Under the pieces are notes generated by a model. It had not been told where the DNA came from and did not search any database. It saw only the letters and a list, made by a program, of their open reading frames with translations. This document shows, piece by piece, positions 22,729 to 31,027 of a DNA stretch of 34,114 nt. Each line of letters starts with the position of its first letter. Position 1 is the stretch's first letter. The position numbers and the translations under genes were made by a program. This DNA comes from Anaerolineae bacterium (GTDB lineage: Bacteria > Chloroflexota > Anaerolineae > Aggregatilineales > Phototrophicaceae), in contig JACSRP010000170.1 in NCBI GenBank assembly GCA_014879665.1, positions 1-34,114 on the forward strand, read 5' to 3'.

Positions 22729-24132
22729 ATGAAAATTCTTCTGGTCAACCCGCCCAGCGGGGGTTTAACAGTTGGCTTAAAACATCTAGCACAGGTAGAG
22801 CCGCTGGGGTTAGAAATTATCGGTGGTGCCGTTCGCGAGCATCAAGTCGAACTGCTAGATATGAACATTGAGACCGATCTGGAAGGCACGCTGCGGCGTT
22901 TTCAGCCAGATATCGTGGGTGCCGGCGCTCAGGTTGTGCAGACTTATACTGCCCGGCAAGTTCTCAAAACCGCGAAAGCCTTTAACCCGGAAATTCTGAC
23001 GGTTATCGGCGGGCATCATGTCACGCTGTGCCCTCACGAATTCAATTCACCCTTCATTGATGTTATTGTCATTGGGGAGGGCGTGCCAGCCTTCAGAGAA
23101 ATTGTCACCCGATGGGATAAAGCCCACACAAAAGACTTCGATGATATTCCGGGGTTAGCGCTGCCGCGCGATGGCCGTTTCATTTATACCGATCCCCGCC
23201 CATTCCCGCCCAATCTGGATCATCATCCTCATCCAGATCGTTCGCTCACGGAGAAATATCGCTCGCACTATTTCTATCTGTTTGAACGTTCGGTTGCCTC
23301 CATTCAGACCTCGGTGGGGTGCACTTTTCCCTGTAACTTCTGTTCATGTCAACACTTTACGAAACGGCACTTTATCGCCCGTTCGCCCGAATTGATCATC
23401 GAAGACCTGAAAACCATCAAAGAAGATCTCATCATGTTCTGTGATGACCATACCTTCATTGATGTGAAGCGCATGGAGCGCCTGCACGACTTGATCTTAG
23501 AGGCTGGGATTAAGAAACGCTATTTCGCTTATACGCGCACCGATTGCGTGGTGAAAAATCCAGAAATATTTGCAAAGTGGGCAAAAATCGGGCTGATGAT
23601 GGTGATGACCGGTTTGGAAGCCGTTGACGATTCGCGCATCAAAGAGGTAAATAAGAAAACCAGCATCGAAATCAACGAGCAAGCCATCAAAATTTTGGCG
23701 CAAAGCGGCATTGTCCTGAGTGCCGGGTTTCTGGTGATGCCAGATTACACCGAAGACGATTTCAAACGTATTGATGAGTATGTCAAACAACGCCCCAATA
23801 TCGCGCTTACCGAGCTGACGCCCTTAACGCCGCTGCCGGGTACCGGTTTTCATCATGAAGTGAAAGATACGGTATTAACCCATCATCGGGAAGTATATGA
23901 CCTTGCCCATTTTGTGCTGCCAACGACGAACCTATCACAGCCGGAGATGTACCACCTGATCCAGAAGTATTATCTAAAAATTATATTCCGGGCGGTGATG
24001 CGGCTGAAACTTTACCGTTCCCGTCGCATTTTTGGGCGTCATACACCGCGCCTGCTGCTGGGTTTGCTGCGCAACTATCGCTTGATCGGGCAGATGCATA
24101 TCAGCACCGCCACACCCGCCCCAACCGAATAG
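22729..24132 (+). CDS. B12-binding-domain radical SAM protein
   Basis: A 467-residue protein. Residues 1-125 form a Rossmann-like cobalamin-binding-type domain (MKILLVNPPSGG, EPLGLEIIGG, LLDMNIET, DIVGAGAQVVQT, VIGGHHVT, VIGEG), although the DxHxxG heme-style motif of B12-dependent mutases is absent, as is usual in this class. The radical SAM core follows with C198-x3-C202-x2-C205 for the 4Fe-4S cluster, an extra cysteine at 207, and MFCDDHTF and GLEAVD barrel motifs. It ends in about 110 residues rich in basic and aromatic residues that may form a substrate or membrane-associated domain. Members methylate unactivated carbons (hopanoids, natural products) or do other radical chemistry. Substrate unknown. 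GAGGGG precedes the ATG. The LysDH-like gene follows after 32 bases. Confidence 0.85.
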   Translation: MKILLVNPPSGGLTVGLKHLAQVEPLGLEIIGGAVREHQVELLDMNIETDLEGTLRRFQPDIVGAGAQVVQTYTARQVLKTAKAFNPEILTVIGGHHVTLCPHEFNSPFIDVIVIGEGVPAFREIVTRWDKAHTKDFDDIPGLALPRDGRFIYTDPRPFPPNLDHHPHPDRSLTEKYRSHYFYLFERSVASIQTSVGCTFPCNFCSCQHFTKRHFIARSPELIIEDLKTIKEDLIMFCDDHTFIDVKRMERLHDLILEAGIKKRYFAYTRTDCVVKNPEIFAKWAKIGLMMVMTGLEAVDDSRIKEVNKKTSIEINEQAIKILAQSGIVLSAGFLVMPDYTEDDFKRIDEYVKQRPNIALTELTPLTPLPGTGFHHEVKDTVLTHHREVYDLAHFVLPTTNLSQPEMYHLIQKYYLKIIFRAVMRLKLYRSRRIFGRHTPRLLLGLLRNYRLIGQMHISTATPAPTE

Positions 24133-24164
24133 ATCGGGGTATATAAACAAAGGTAATTCACAGA

Positions 24165-25349
24165 ATGAGTGAAACTTATCATTACGCGGTTGTTGGTGCG
24201 GGGCGGCAGGGTGTAGCAGCAGCCTATGATATGGCGAAATGGGGCGATGCTGGCAGCGTTCTTTTAGCCGATACGAACGGTGATCGGGCCGCCTGCGCCG
24301 CCGAACGCATCAATAACCTGATCGGACGCCCAGTTGCCAGCGCCGCGCAAGTAGACATACGCGATTCGGACGCGCTTATCGAACTACTCAAGCCGATAGA
24401 TGTATTCCTGTGTGCGGTGCCTTTTGTATTCATCCTCGATTGTACGCGAGCCGCCATCAAAGCATGCGCCAGTATGGTTGATTTGGGCGGCCACACCGAC
24501 ACTACCCTAATGCAGTTAGCGATGAGCGATAAAGCACGCGCCGCTGGTATTACCATGGTCCCTGACTGCGGCATGGGGCCGGGCATGAATAACACGCTTG
24601 GCGTATATGCCATTGAGCAGTTACAGATGCGCGGCGCAGCCCCGCGCGAAGTGCGTTTATGGGATGGCGGGCTGCCCCAGCACCCGTCTAAACCATGGGG
24701 TTATCAGTGTTCGTTCCATATCAATGGTCTCACCAATGAGTATGATGGGCAGGCGCTGGTTCTACGCGACGGCGTAATCACACCGGTAGATGCACTGACC
24801 GAATTAGAGATCGTTGACTTCGAAGGTATCGGCAATCTTGAGGCATTCGTGACTTCCGGCGGCACATCCACCGTGCCTTATACCTATGCAGGTCACTTGC
24901 AGGTTTATGAGAACAAAACGCTGCGTTATCCGGGACATTACAATCAATTTCGAGCATTTAAGGATCTGGGGCTTTTTCGTGAAGAACCGTTGGATATTGC
25001 ACCCGGCCTCGCCATCAGCCCGCGCCAGATGTATCACGCCCTGCTGGGGCCAAGTATCGAGGCTGAACGAGTGGTTGATATCTGCCTGATGCGCGCCAGA
25101 GGCACCGGCGAGAAGGATGGCAAAGACCTTTCTATCGTGATTGACCTGATTGATCGCTACGATGAGATCACAGGTTTCACGGCAATGGAACGCCTGACCG
25201 GATGGCATGCGGCAATTATGGCGCAGTTCATCGCGCGGCACGAAGTGCCGCAGGGTATCTGGCCGCTTGAAAAAGCTATCCCCGCAGCACGTTTTCTGTC
25301 TGAAGTTCGTCGTCGTGGTTTTCAGATAACCGAGATATGGGAAGAATAA
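24165..25349 (+). CDS. Saccharopine/lysine dehydrogenase-like oxidoreductase
   Basis: A 394-residue protein of the saccharopine dehydrogenase NAD(P)-binding family. The dinucleotide fold starts at HYAVVGAGRQGVAAAYDMA (6-24) and continues with LLADTN (33-38), DVFLCAVPF (79-87) and MVDLGGHTDT (104-113). The motif MVPDCGMGPGMNN (about 132-144) is typical of L-lysine 6-dehydrogenase-like members rather than of bifunctional saccharopine enzymes. These catalyse NAD(P)-dependent oxidative deamination of lysine or related amino acids. The gene sits in the radical SAM operon, six bases before the next gene, so its substrate may instead be an unusual amino acid or amine handled by that operon. AAAGG lies upstream of the ATG at 24165. 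Confidence 0.8.
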   Translation: MSETYHYAVVGAGRQGVAAAYDMAKWGDAGSVLLADTNGDRAACAAERINNLIGRPVASAAQVDIRDSDALIELLKPIDVFLCAVPFVFILDCTRAAIKACASMVDLGGHTDTTLMQLAMSDKARAAGITMVPDCGMGPGMNNTLGVYAIEQLQMRGAAPREVRLWDGGLPQHPSKPWGYQCSFHINGLTNEYDGQALVLRDGVITPVDALTELEIVDFEGIGNLEAFVTSGGTSTVPYTYAGHLQVYENKTLRYPGHYNQFRAFKDLGLFREEPLDIAPGLAISPRQMYHALLGPSIEAERVVDICLMRARGTGEKDGKDLSIVIDLIDRYDEITGFTAMERLTGWHAAIMAQFIARHEVPQGIWPLEKAIPAARFLSEVRRRGFQITEIWEE

Positions 25350-25355
25350 TTTACG

Positions 25356-26234
25356 ATGCCTCTAAATGAGAATCGGGCTAATAACAATTCGTCCAGAGTT
25401 GAAGGGATCAATAAAACGATGGAGATTCACTATTTTGGCTGGTCAGGAATTACCCTGGAACACTGTGATACGCTGGTCGGGTTTGACCTGTTTGGCGAGG
25501 CCGTCACATGGGATGCCTTGAAGAGCAATCAACCCATTCTTATGTGTTTGACACACGGGCATCCAGAACATGCCGGTTCGCTGGAAAAACTACTGGAAGC
25601 GCCGGAAGCCCGCCCTTATCTTGCGAATGTCCATCTGATTTCATCGCACGATGTCATCCAGCACATCAACCGGAACAAAATCCTCGCGCCAGAAAATGTG
25701 CATCCGGTTAAAGATTCCGAAAGCGTGACCGTGAATGGCGTGAAGATCACAGTCTTCGATTGGGTGCATATGCCCCTGCTGCCCCCGGGAATGCGTGAAA
25801 AACTCGAATACATCTTCCAGCTGCTCATTCACCCGCTCGATCTGTTACGAATCGGGACGCTAGGCTTAAGCTTGCCCATGAATGCGCCGCAGTTAGGTTT
25901 CCATCTTACCTATCCCGACGGCAAAAGGGTTTTGAACTATTCTGAGGGTGTCCATCGCCTGACAGATCGCGCTGAAGTAGCGCAAATTGCCCGGAAGCTG
26001 CCTGCGGAAATGCTCTTCTTTGCGGTTGAGCCAGATGATGCCGAAGCCATCCCAAATTGGGTAGAGATTCTCGCTCCAAGCGATGTTTACATCTACGAAG
26101 CGCACCGGCCATGGCGGGATACCTTTCACCTGCCTTTCATTGATCTAAACAAATATGCGGGTGAATTATCAGAACGCTTCCAGCGAATGACCTTCAACGC
26201 ATTGGTCAAAGAAGGTCAGGTTATCGGTGGGTAA
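25356..26234 (+). CDS. Metallo-beta-lactamase-fold hydrolase
   Basis: A 292-residue protein. The metal motif is THGHPEH (66-72), a variant of HxHxDH with Glu in place of Asp, as seen in some UlaG/YtnP-like branches of the superfamily. It is preceded by an opening IHYFGWSGITLE typical of UlaG-like proteins. Later segments include VDWVH-like VFDWVHMPLLP, LGFHLTYPDGKRVLNYSEG and FFAVEPDD, which would supply the remaining ligands. The first 21 residues (rich in Asn and Ser) lack family character, so the true start may be the ATG at 25419, giving 271 residues; GAAGGG lies 13 bases before that ATG, while GGGAAG lies 11 before the first. Last gene of the operon, converging on the GH2 gene. Substrate unknown. 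Confidence 0.75.
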   Translation: MPLNENRANNNSSRVEGINKTMEIHYFGWSGITLEHCDTLVGFDLFGEAVTWDALKSNQPILMCLTHGHPEHAGSLEKLLEAPEARPYLANVHLISSHDVIQHINRNKILAPENVHPVKDSESVTVNGVKITVFDWVHMPLLPPGMREKLEYIFQLLIHPLDLLRIGTLGLSLPMNAPQLGFHLTYPDGKRVLNYSEGVHRLTDRAEVAQIARKLPAEMLFFAVEPDDAEAIPNWVEILAPSDVYIYEAHRPWRDTFHLPFIDLNKYAGELSERFQRMTFNALVKEGQVIGG

Positions 26235-26282
26235 GCCGCCGGCACCACTGACCGCGTATTGTCCGGTTCACGAGCAAATGTC

Positions 26283-28580
26283 TTACCCTGTGAGCCGGGC
26301 CACAGCCTGAACTAACCGGTGAGGGAAACGCTGCCGCAGTCCCCACTCAATCAGGCTTTCGCGCACCGCTAGCGGGATGAGCTTAATCAGCGGGTTGGTC
26401 ACTTGATCTGCGAGGCTGTGTGCGTCTGCACGATTGAAAACTTTACAGCCTAAGTATGGATCAAACTTCCACGGGTACCCCTGCGGGCGTTCCATCGCCT
26501 TGAACGGGCTGCAGTAGTGATTGCTCGTCAACACCTTACCGTTTGCATCTTGCAGCACAAGATCAACATCGCCACAGGCGTCAGGATGCCAGTCAACGCT
26601 CATCACACGTTGAGACGTGTTAGGCTCAATAGGGAACAGAATATTGCCATCATGAACGATCTTTCCGCCGTTATCGCCTACCGTCCAGCAAACATGGAGA
26701 TCGGGATAGCTGATCGGGGTGTCATTAAATATCCACAGCGCATATGGGCGGCGGCCATCATATTCCATGGCGATATGTAAAGGTTGTGAAGCGCGGCGCA
26801 GCGCCTCATAGCCGCCCTTAGGTTGGCGATTACTATCCAGCGCGCCACAGCCAACCTGCGGCACCAAATCTGCAAGCCAGAAATGAACGTATCCCGCGCA
26901 GCCTTCAGCGCGAAGACGGCGGATATGTTCTATATGAAAGCGCGTAAGTTCAGCCTGATACGCCCATAAATCCTCGATCTGACCGGCTAAATGCTGCAAC
27001 CGATCCCAGCAGTCCGGGTAGGCTTGCAGCGTACTCGAATGCGCTGGAGCTTCAAATCCAAATTCGGTATACAAACGTGCGCGATGGCGATAAACATCGG
27101 TATATTGCTTCGTCCAGATAGCGCCATAGTAGGTATGCACATCCCCTGCCCGTTTCCAGTCGTGTTCCATCTGGCCAGAGCAGATGAATACCGGTCGGGT
27201 AGGGTCTTGTTCCAGGGCATCGGCATAAAGCGCCGGATCAGGGTGTTTTTCGAGGTTGTCTCGCCTCATAAAAATCATTGTTGGTTCATTGTGACAGCTC
27301 CACGTGATGATCGAAGGGTGATTATGTAGTGACGCGATCATCTCTTTTTGCAGAATACGCGCGCGCGCTTCAAATGTAGGGGAACTGTTGTGAATCCAAT
27401 TCAGTTCAAAATCCTGCCAGACCAGCATCCCCATACGATCACATAAATCATAGAATGCCGGGGGCGAAACGTGAACATGAGCGCGCAGAAGGTTTAAATG
27501 CGCGTCACGCGCCAGCGTAATATCGCGCATCAAATTTTCTGAAGTACAGCGGGAAAGATAGAGATCAGGCAGATAAGACGAACCACGAATGAAGACCGGA
27601 CGATCATTGATATAGTAAGTAAAACGCTCTGGCGTTCGCTCAAGGCGCGTCGTTCGAAATCCAAATGTTTCTGTCGCCAGGCTGAGCGCGCACTCCGATG
27701 GATCAACCAGTTGTGCTGTCAGGCGGTAAAGATAGGGATCGCCATGATCCCATGGCCACCAGAGACCCGGGTCACCGACATTCAGCGTATGTTCTATATC
27801 ATGAGTCCCGGCGGGTAAATGAACTGATACCTGAGCAGAAGCGCCTGACTGTTGATGATTCTCCGGGATAATATCCAGGCGCAGCGTGCCTGACCATACG
27901 GCATCAGTAGCATTCGTCAGCGTCAGGCACAGCGCAGCTTCGCCATCAGTATTCGCCCGAACACGCATGCGGTCTATGCTCAGGCCTTGATCGAGAAGTA
28001 GGAAGACAGGGCGCCAAATTCCAAGAGGATTGACGTTCGGAGGAATCAACCCCTCGCCGTGTTCGTATAATCCTTTGACGAGGTTACGCAACACATGATC
28101 CGATGGGTAGCTTCCCTTTGGATTCGGGGTATCCCATGGAGAACTCACCTGCACAACGAGGTGGTTTTCCTCGTTCAAGCGCAGCAAACCAGTCACGTCA
28201 AAGCTAAACGGCGCAAAATGGCCTTCGTGCTGCCCCAACCAATGCCCGTTGAGCCAGACCGAGGCAAAATAATCCACACCTTCAAATTGTAGGCGCGCCC
28301 GTTGATGAGGTACTACCTGCACAGTAAAACTGCGCCTATACACCCACGCCTGCTGGTTGATTGCGCGCAGATGCTCACCCCAGTAGGGCTTATCGGGATG
28401 AAGCACAAGCTGCAAATGCGTTGAGTCCGGAACCATAAATGCGTCATCAAGTGGGCAATCTATAGGAGGGATCGTGTGATCTAGCGGCAGCGGGTGAACC
28501 TGCCAGTTTCCAGAAAGTTGAACGCGCTGTGTGTGAAGAGTGTCGGTTATCATATGATTTGTTTTATTCATGAAGGCCAT
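26283..28580 (-). CDS. Glycoside hydrolase family 2 (beta-mannosidase/beta-glycosidase type)
   Basis: A 765-residue enzyme in the GH2 layout: an N-terminal jelly-roll sugar-binding domain (about 20-195, with VYRRSFTV and FEGVDYFASVWLNG), an immunoglobulin-like domain (about 200-310) and a TIM barrel from about 315. The barrel has HLNLLRAHVHVSPPAFYDLCDRMG and WQDFELNW. ITWSCHNEPT carries the acid/base E432, and LYTEFGFEAP carries the probable nucleophile E506. The pattern is closer to beta-mannosidases and exo-glucosaminidases than to LacZ. There is no signal peptide, so it probably hydrolyses imported oligosaccharides in the cytoplasm. The start is uncertain among ATGs at 28580, 28571 and 28553; none has a strong ribosome site. 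A Crp-type promoter lies upstream on the same strand. It may be monocistronic. Confidence 0.85.
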   Translation of the reverse strand: MAFMNKTNHMITDTLHTQRVQLSGNWQVHPLPLDHTIPPIDCPLDDAFMVPDSTHLQLVLHPDKPYWGEHLRAINQQAWVYRRSFTVQVVPHQRARLQFEGVDYFASVWLNGHWLGQHEGHFAPFSFDVTGLLRLNEENHLVVQVSSPWDTPNPKGSYPSDHVLRNLVKGLYEHGEGLIPPNVNPLGIWRPVFLLLDQGLSIDRMRVRANTDGEAALCLTLTNATDAVWSGTLRLDIIPENHQQSGASAQVSVHLPAGTHDIEHTLNVGDPGLWWPWDHGDPYLYRLTAQLVDPSECALSLATETFGFRTTRLERTPERFTYYINDRPVFIRGSSYLPDLYLSRCTSENLMRDITLARDAHLNLLRAHVHVSPPAFYDLCDRMGMLVWQDFELNWIHNSSPTFEARARILQKEMIASLHNHPSIITWSCHNEPTMIFMRRDNLEKHPDPALYADALEQDPTRPVFICSGQMEHDWKRAGDVHTYYGAIWTKQYTDVYRHRARLYTEFGFEAPAHSSTLQAYPDCWDRLQHLAGQIEDLWAYQAELTRFHIEHIRRLRAEGCAGYVHFWLADLVPQVGCGALDSNRQPKGGYEALRRASQPLHIAMEYDGRRPYALWIFNDTPISYPDLHVCWTVGDNGGKIVHDGNILFPIEPNTSQRVMSVDWHPDACGDVDLVLQDANGKVLTSNHYCSPFKAMERPQGYPWKFDPYLGCKVFNRADAHSLADQVTNPLIKLIPLAVRESLIEWGLRQRFPHRLVQAVARLTG

Positions 28581-28615
28581 TTAAGTCAGATTGTTCCGGC
28601 AGTAGTATCGTCCGA

Positions 28616-28658
28616 ATTATGCTATTCGACTAAAGTTAAGGCTGTGCGTCAGGTCACA
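28616..28658 (-). promoter_or_regulatory. Crp-type activator site plus -10 box for the GH2 gene
   Basis: On the minus strand TGTGA-CCTGAC-GCACA (28658-28643, 9 of 10 half-site matches) is followed after exactly 21 bases by CATAAT (28621-28616). Predicted start is near 28609, about 29 bases before the GH2 ATG at 28580. The same site lies 31 bases before the divergent FAD oxidoreductase gene (28690) and could also affect it, though no -10 box fits in that direction. Confidence 0.6.
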
Positions 28659-28689
28659 CAACCCATTTCAAGGGCAAAGGTAAAAAGTT

Positions 28690-30114
28690 ATGTCATCACC
28701 CGCAGAAAACAAAAGCCTCTCCGAGAGACTTCTGCTTGGAACCACCCGCCTAGCATCAAAAACATGGCCGATTGCAAAGCGTATTTTTCCAGAAACGTTG
28801 GAGATAGATGATAACCGATCACTGTGGGTAAGCCAGACTCCTGACTATCAGCCAACCAGCCCCCTGCAAGAGAATATCAGCGCAGATCTGGTGATCATTG
28901 GCGGTGGGTTTACAGGTACCTCAACCGCTTATCACTTCAGCCGCCGTTATCCTGAAAAACGGATCGTCCTACTGGAGGCGAAAACACTGGCAAACGGTGC
29001 CAGTGGGCGCAACGGCGGAATGATGCTGAACTGGATGCCCAGTATGTATGGGTACAGTCCTGAAATGACCCGCCGAATTTATCAAATGACGTGGGCTGGC
29101 ATTCAGGCGATCATAGACATTATTCAGCGCCATCAACTGCCTGTAAGCTACCGGTTGGATGGCACCTTGACCGCCTACACAGACTCACATCGTGCTGAAG
29201 TCGCTCAAGAAGAAGCCGAATTCCACCAGCAGATCGGCATTCCGATGCAATTTCTCAATGCGAGCGCATTAAAACAGAAGCTGAATTTGCAGAGCGCATA
29301 TGGCGCTGTCATTGATCCTAATTCCGGTCAAATTAACGGCGCGCAGCTGGTTCGCGCCCTGCGCCCGGTACTTCAAGAACAGGGTGTAGAAATCTACGAA
29401 CAAACCCCCGTATTGTCCATTCAGGAAGGTTCAGAGTTAACGCTAAAAACGCCAAACGCCGAGATTAAGGCAAAAGCCATCGTTCTGGCGACCAACGGCT
29501 ATACAGGTAAATTGGGTTATTTTCAGGATGCCCTTTTCCCGCTGCATTCTCATGTTTTTGCAACCGCACCTTTGAACCCGTCACAGCTAGAAAATCTGGG
29601 CTGGCATGGCCTCGCCGGTTATGCTGATGATCGGGATCGCATCGCCTACTCTAGCCTTACCCGCGAGGGGAACATCGTCTTCGGCGGTGGCAGCAATCAG
29701 GCCTATGCTTATCTCTTTAAGAATCGCACCATTGATTCTGACTCACCCGGCTTTGCAAAGAATGCCTTTAACAAACTGACCCAAACGATGGAGACCTATT
29801 TACCAAACAGCGCAAACCTGCCAATTGCCCGTCGCTGGACAGGCGTGCTAGGGATAACGCTCAACCGCACCCCGATTATCGGCGTGCGCGGCGAGCACCG
29901 GAATATTTACTATGCTATCGGGTACTGTGGGCATGGGGTCACGCTGGCCAACATCGCCGGGCAGATGTTGACGGATATGTATTCAAATGATGATCAACAG
30001 TGGCGTGATTTCCCATTCTATCAACAACCATACGCGCCAATTCCGCCAGAACCTTTCCGCTGGATCGGGTATCAGATGTTCACCCGTTTGACCGGTCATT
30101 CGCCACGGGTTTAA
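28690..30114 (+). CDS. FAD-dependent oxidoreductase (DAO family, PuuB-like)
   Basis: A 474-residue flavoprotein. An N-terminal lead of about 65 residues precedes the FAD-binding motif DLVIIGGGFTGTSTAYHF (66-83), then VLLEAKTLANGASGRNGG (about 94-111), which is the second conserved DAO motif. It closes with an ITLNRTPIIG...YAIGYCGHGVTLA block near 400-430. This pattern resembles gamma-glutamylputrescine oxidase PuuB and related amine or amino-acid oxidases, which oxidise secondary or primary amines to imines with H2O2 release. The precise substrate cannot be assigned. No signal peptide. ATG at 28690 follows AAAGG nine bases upstream. The gene is divergent from the GH2 gene, shares a 109-base control region with it, and is followed by a hairpin and the Crp/Fnr genes. 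Confidence 0.85.
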   Translation: MSSPAENKSLSERLLLGTTRLASKTWPIAKRIFPETLEIDDNRSLWVSQTPDYQPTSPLQENISADLVIIGGGFTGTSTAYHFSRRYPEKRIVLLEAKTLANGASGRNGGMMLNWMPSMYGYSPEMTRRIYQMTWAGIQAIIDIIQRHQLPVSYRLDGTLTAYTDSHRAEVAQEEAEFHQQIGIPMQFLNASALKQKLNLQSAYGAVIDPNSGQINGAQLVRALRPVLQEQGVEIYEQTPVLSIQEGSELTLKTPNAEIKAKAIVLATNGYTGKLGYFQDALFPLHSHVFATAPLNPSQLENLGWHGLAGYADDRDRIAYSSLTREGNIVFGGGSNQAYAYLFKNRTIDSDSPGFAKNAFNKLTQTMETYLPNSANLPIARRWTGVLGITLNRTPIIGVRGEHRNIYYAIGYCGHGVTLANIAGQMLTDMYSNDDQQWRDFPFYQQPYAPIPPEPFRWIGYQMFTRLTGHSPRV

Positions 30115-30122
30115 TAGCGCCA

Positions 30123-30152
30123 GCAGGGGCATAGCTACGGGTGTGCCCCTGC
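30123..30152 (+). terminator. Hairpin after the FAD oxidoreductase gene
   Basis: GCAGGGGCA (30123-30131) pairs with TGCCCCTGC (30144-30152) around a 12-base loop. No T-run follows, so it may be a weak or factor-assisted terminator. Confidence 0.5.
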
Positions 30153-30193
30153 GAGCAAGCGCCCAGCTTCATCGCTACAGGAATTCTCATTCG

Positions 30194-30224
30194 TTGACAA
30201 ACGGCATATCACGCGGGCTAATAT
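30194..30224 (+). promoter_or_regulatory. Possible promoter of first Crp/Fnr gene
   Basis: TTGACA (30194-30199), a 19-base spacer, TAATAT (30219-30224). The boxes are strong but the spacing is two bases longer than ideal. Predicted start near 30231. No Crp-like site is present here, unlike upstream of the second regulator. Confidence 0.45.
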
Positions 30225-30254
30225 TCAGCAATGCGCTAAAATATCCGATCACAA

Positions 30255-30983
30255 ATGAAGCTGAACAGTTTCGGAATGATGATGGCCGAATCTTCACCGG
30301 TTAAACTGGCTGAATTGCGCGAAATCCCCGCGTTTCGTGATTTGCCTGATGCGCAAACCCAGAGCATTGCGGCGGTTTTAGTGCGGCGGCATTACGCGCC
30401 GGGACAAATCATCTTCATCGAAGGTGAGCAAGCTAGTTCGCTGTGGTTTGTCTTTCAGGGGACGGTCAAGATCATTAAGCAGTCTCTCAATGGCCGTATT
30501 CAAGGGCTGTGCTTGATGAATCAAGGCAAGTGTTTTGGAAGTTGCCCACTGTTTAATATGGCGAAAAACCCCGCCACGGCTCAGGCGCTCGATCAAGTAA
30601 CGTTATTTGTGCTGCCAGAAGGCGACTTACAGCAGTTAAAAGCGCATGATCCGCAGTTTATCGGGGCGCTGCTGCATCTCTACAGCCAGCGGTTGGGGCA
30701 TCTCGCGCGGGTGAGCGACGTATTAGGAACATGGGCCGTTTCAGACCGTATTAACGACTGTCTGCTAACCTATGCCAGCAGCGATATGCAGCCAACGGTG
30801 AAACTTACCCATGAAAAGCTGGCCGCGCTGTCCGGCACCATCCGTGAGGTTGTCACCCGTCATCTTAACCTGCTGGCCCGAGAGGGTATTGTCCAAAATG
30901 AAAATGGGCATATTATCATCTTGAATCCCGATGCGCTGCTGCCCCCTTGTGCCCGTGAAGATGAGAAGGCGTTCACCACGTGA
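30255..30983 (+). CDS. Crp/Fnr-family transcriptional regulator A
   Basis: A 242-residue regulator. A cyclic-nucleotide-type beta-roll (about 25-130, with YAPGQIIFIEGEQASSLWFVFQGTVKI) is followed by a long dimer helix and a winged helix. The recognition helix is SGTIREVVTRHLNLL (193-207). Its R-E-x-x-x-R matches the Crp residues that read TGTGA. The cAMP pocket signature (G-E...R-[ST]) is missing: the equivalent stretch is FGSCPLFNMAKNPATAQAL, so cAMP is unlikely as ligand. Cysteines 86, 93 and 97 cluster in the sensor domain, with C169 in the linker region and C232 near the end, suggesting a redox or metal signal. The ATG has no clear ribosome site. Its TGA stop lies inside the operator for the next gene. 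Confidence 0.88.
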   Translation: MKLNSFGMMMAESSPVKLAELREIPAFRDLPDAQTQSIAAVLVRRHYAPGQIIFIEGEQASSLWFVFQGTVKIIKQSLNGRIQGLCLMNQGKCFGSCPLFNMAKNPATAQALDQVTLFVLPEGDLQQLKAHDPQFIGALLHLYSQRLGHLARVSDVLGTWAVSDRINDCLLTYASSDMQPTVKLTHEKLAALSGTIREVVTRHLNLLAREGIVQNENGHIIILNPDALLPPCAREDEKAFTT

Positions 30984-31021
30984 TTTAGGTCACATTAGCG
31001 CAGTTCACCAGCACCTATACT
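30979..31021 (+). promoter_or_regulatory. Crp-type activator site plus -10 box for second Crp/Fnr gene, probably leaderless
   Basis: CGTGA-TTTAGG-TCACA (30979-30994, 9 of 10 matches) is followed after 21 bases by TATACT (31016-31021). The expected start of transcription, seven bases past the -10 box, is 31028, exactly the A of the ATG. No ribosome site precedes that ATG, consistent with a leaderless message. The operator overlaps the stop codon of the upstream regulator. Confidence 0.62.
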
Positions 31022-31027
31022 GGCAGC

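Noticed and set aside
22729..24132. Assignment as a hopanoid C-3 methylase (HpnR)
   Set aside because: Overall domain layout is similar, but so are many other B12 radical SAM enzymes, and no hopanoid genes are nearby.
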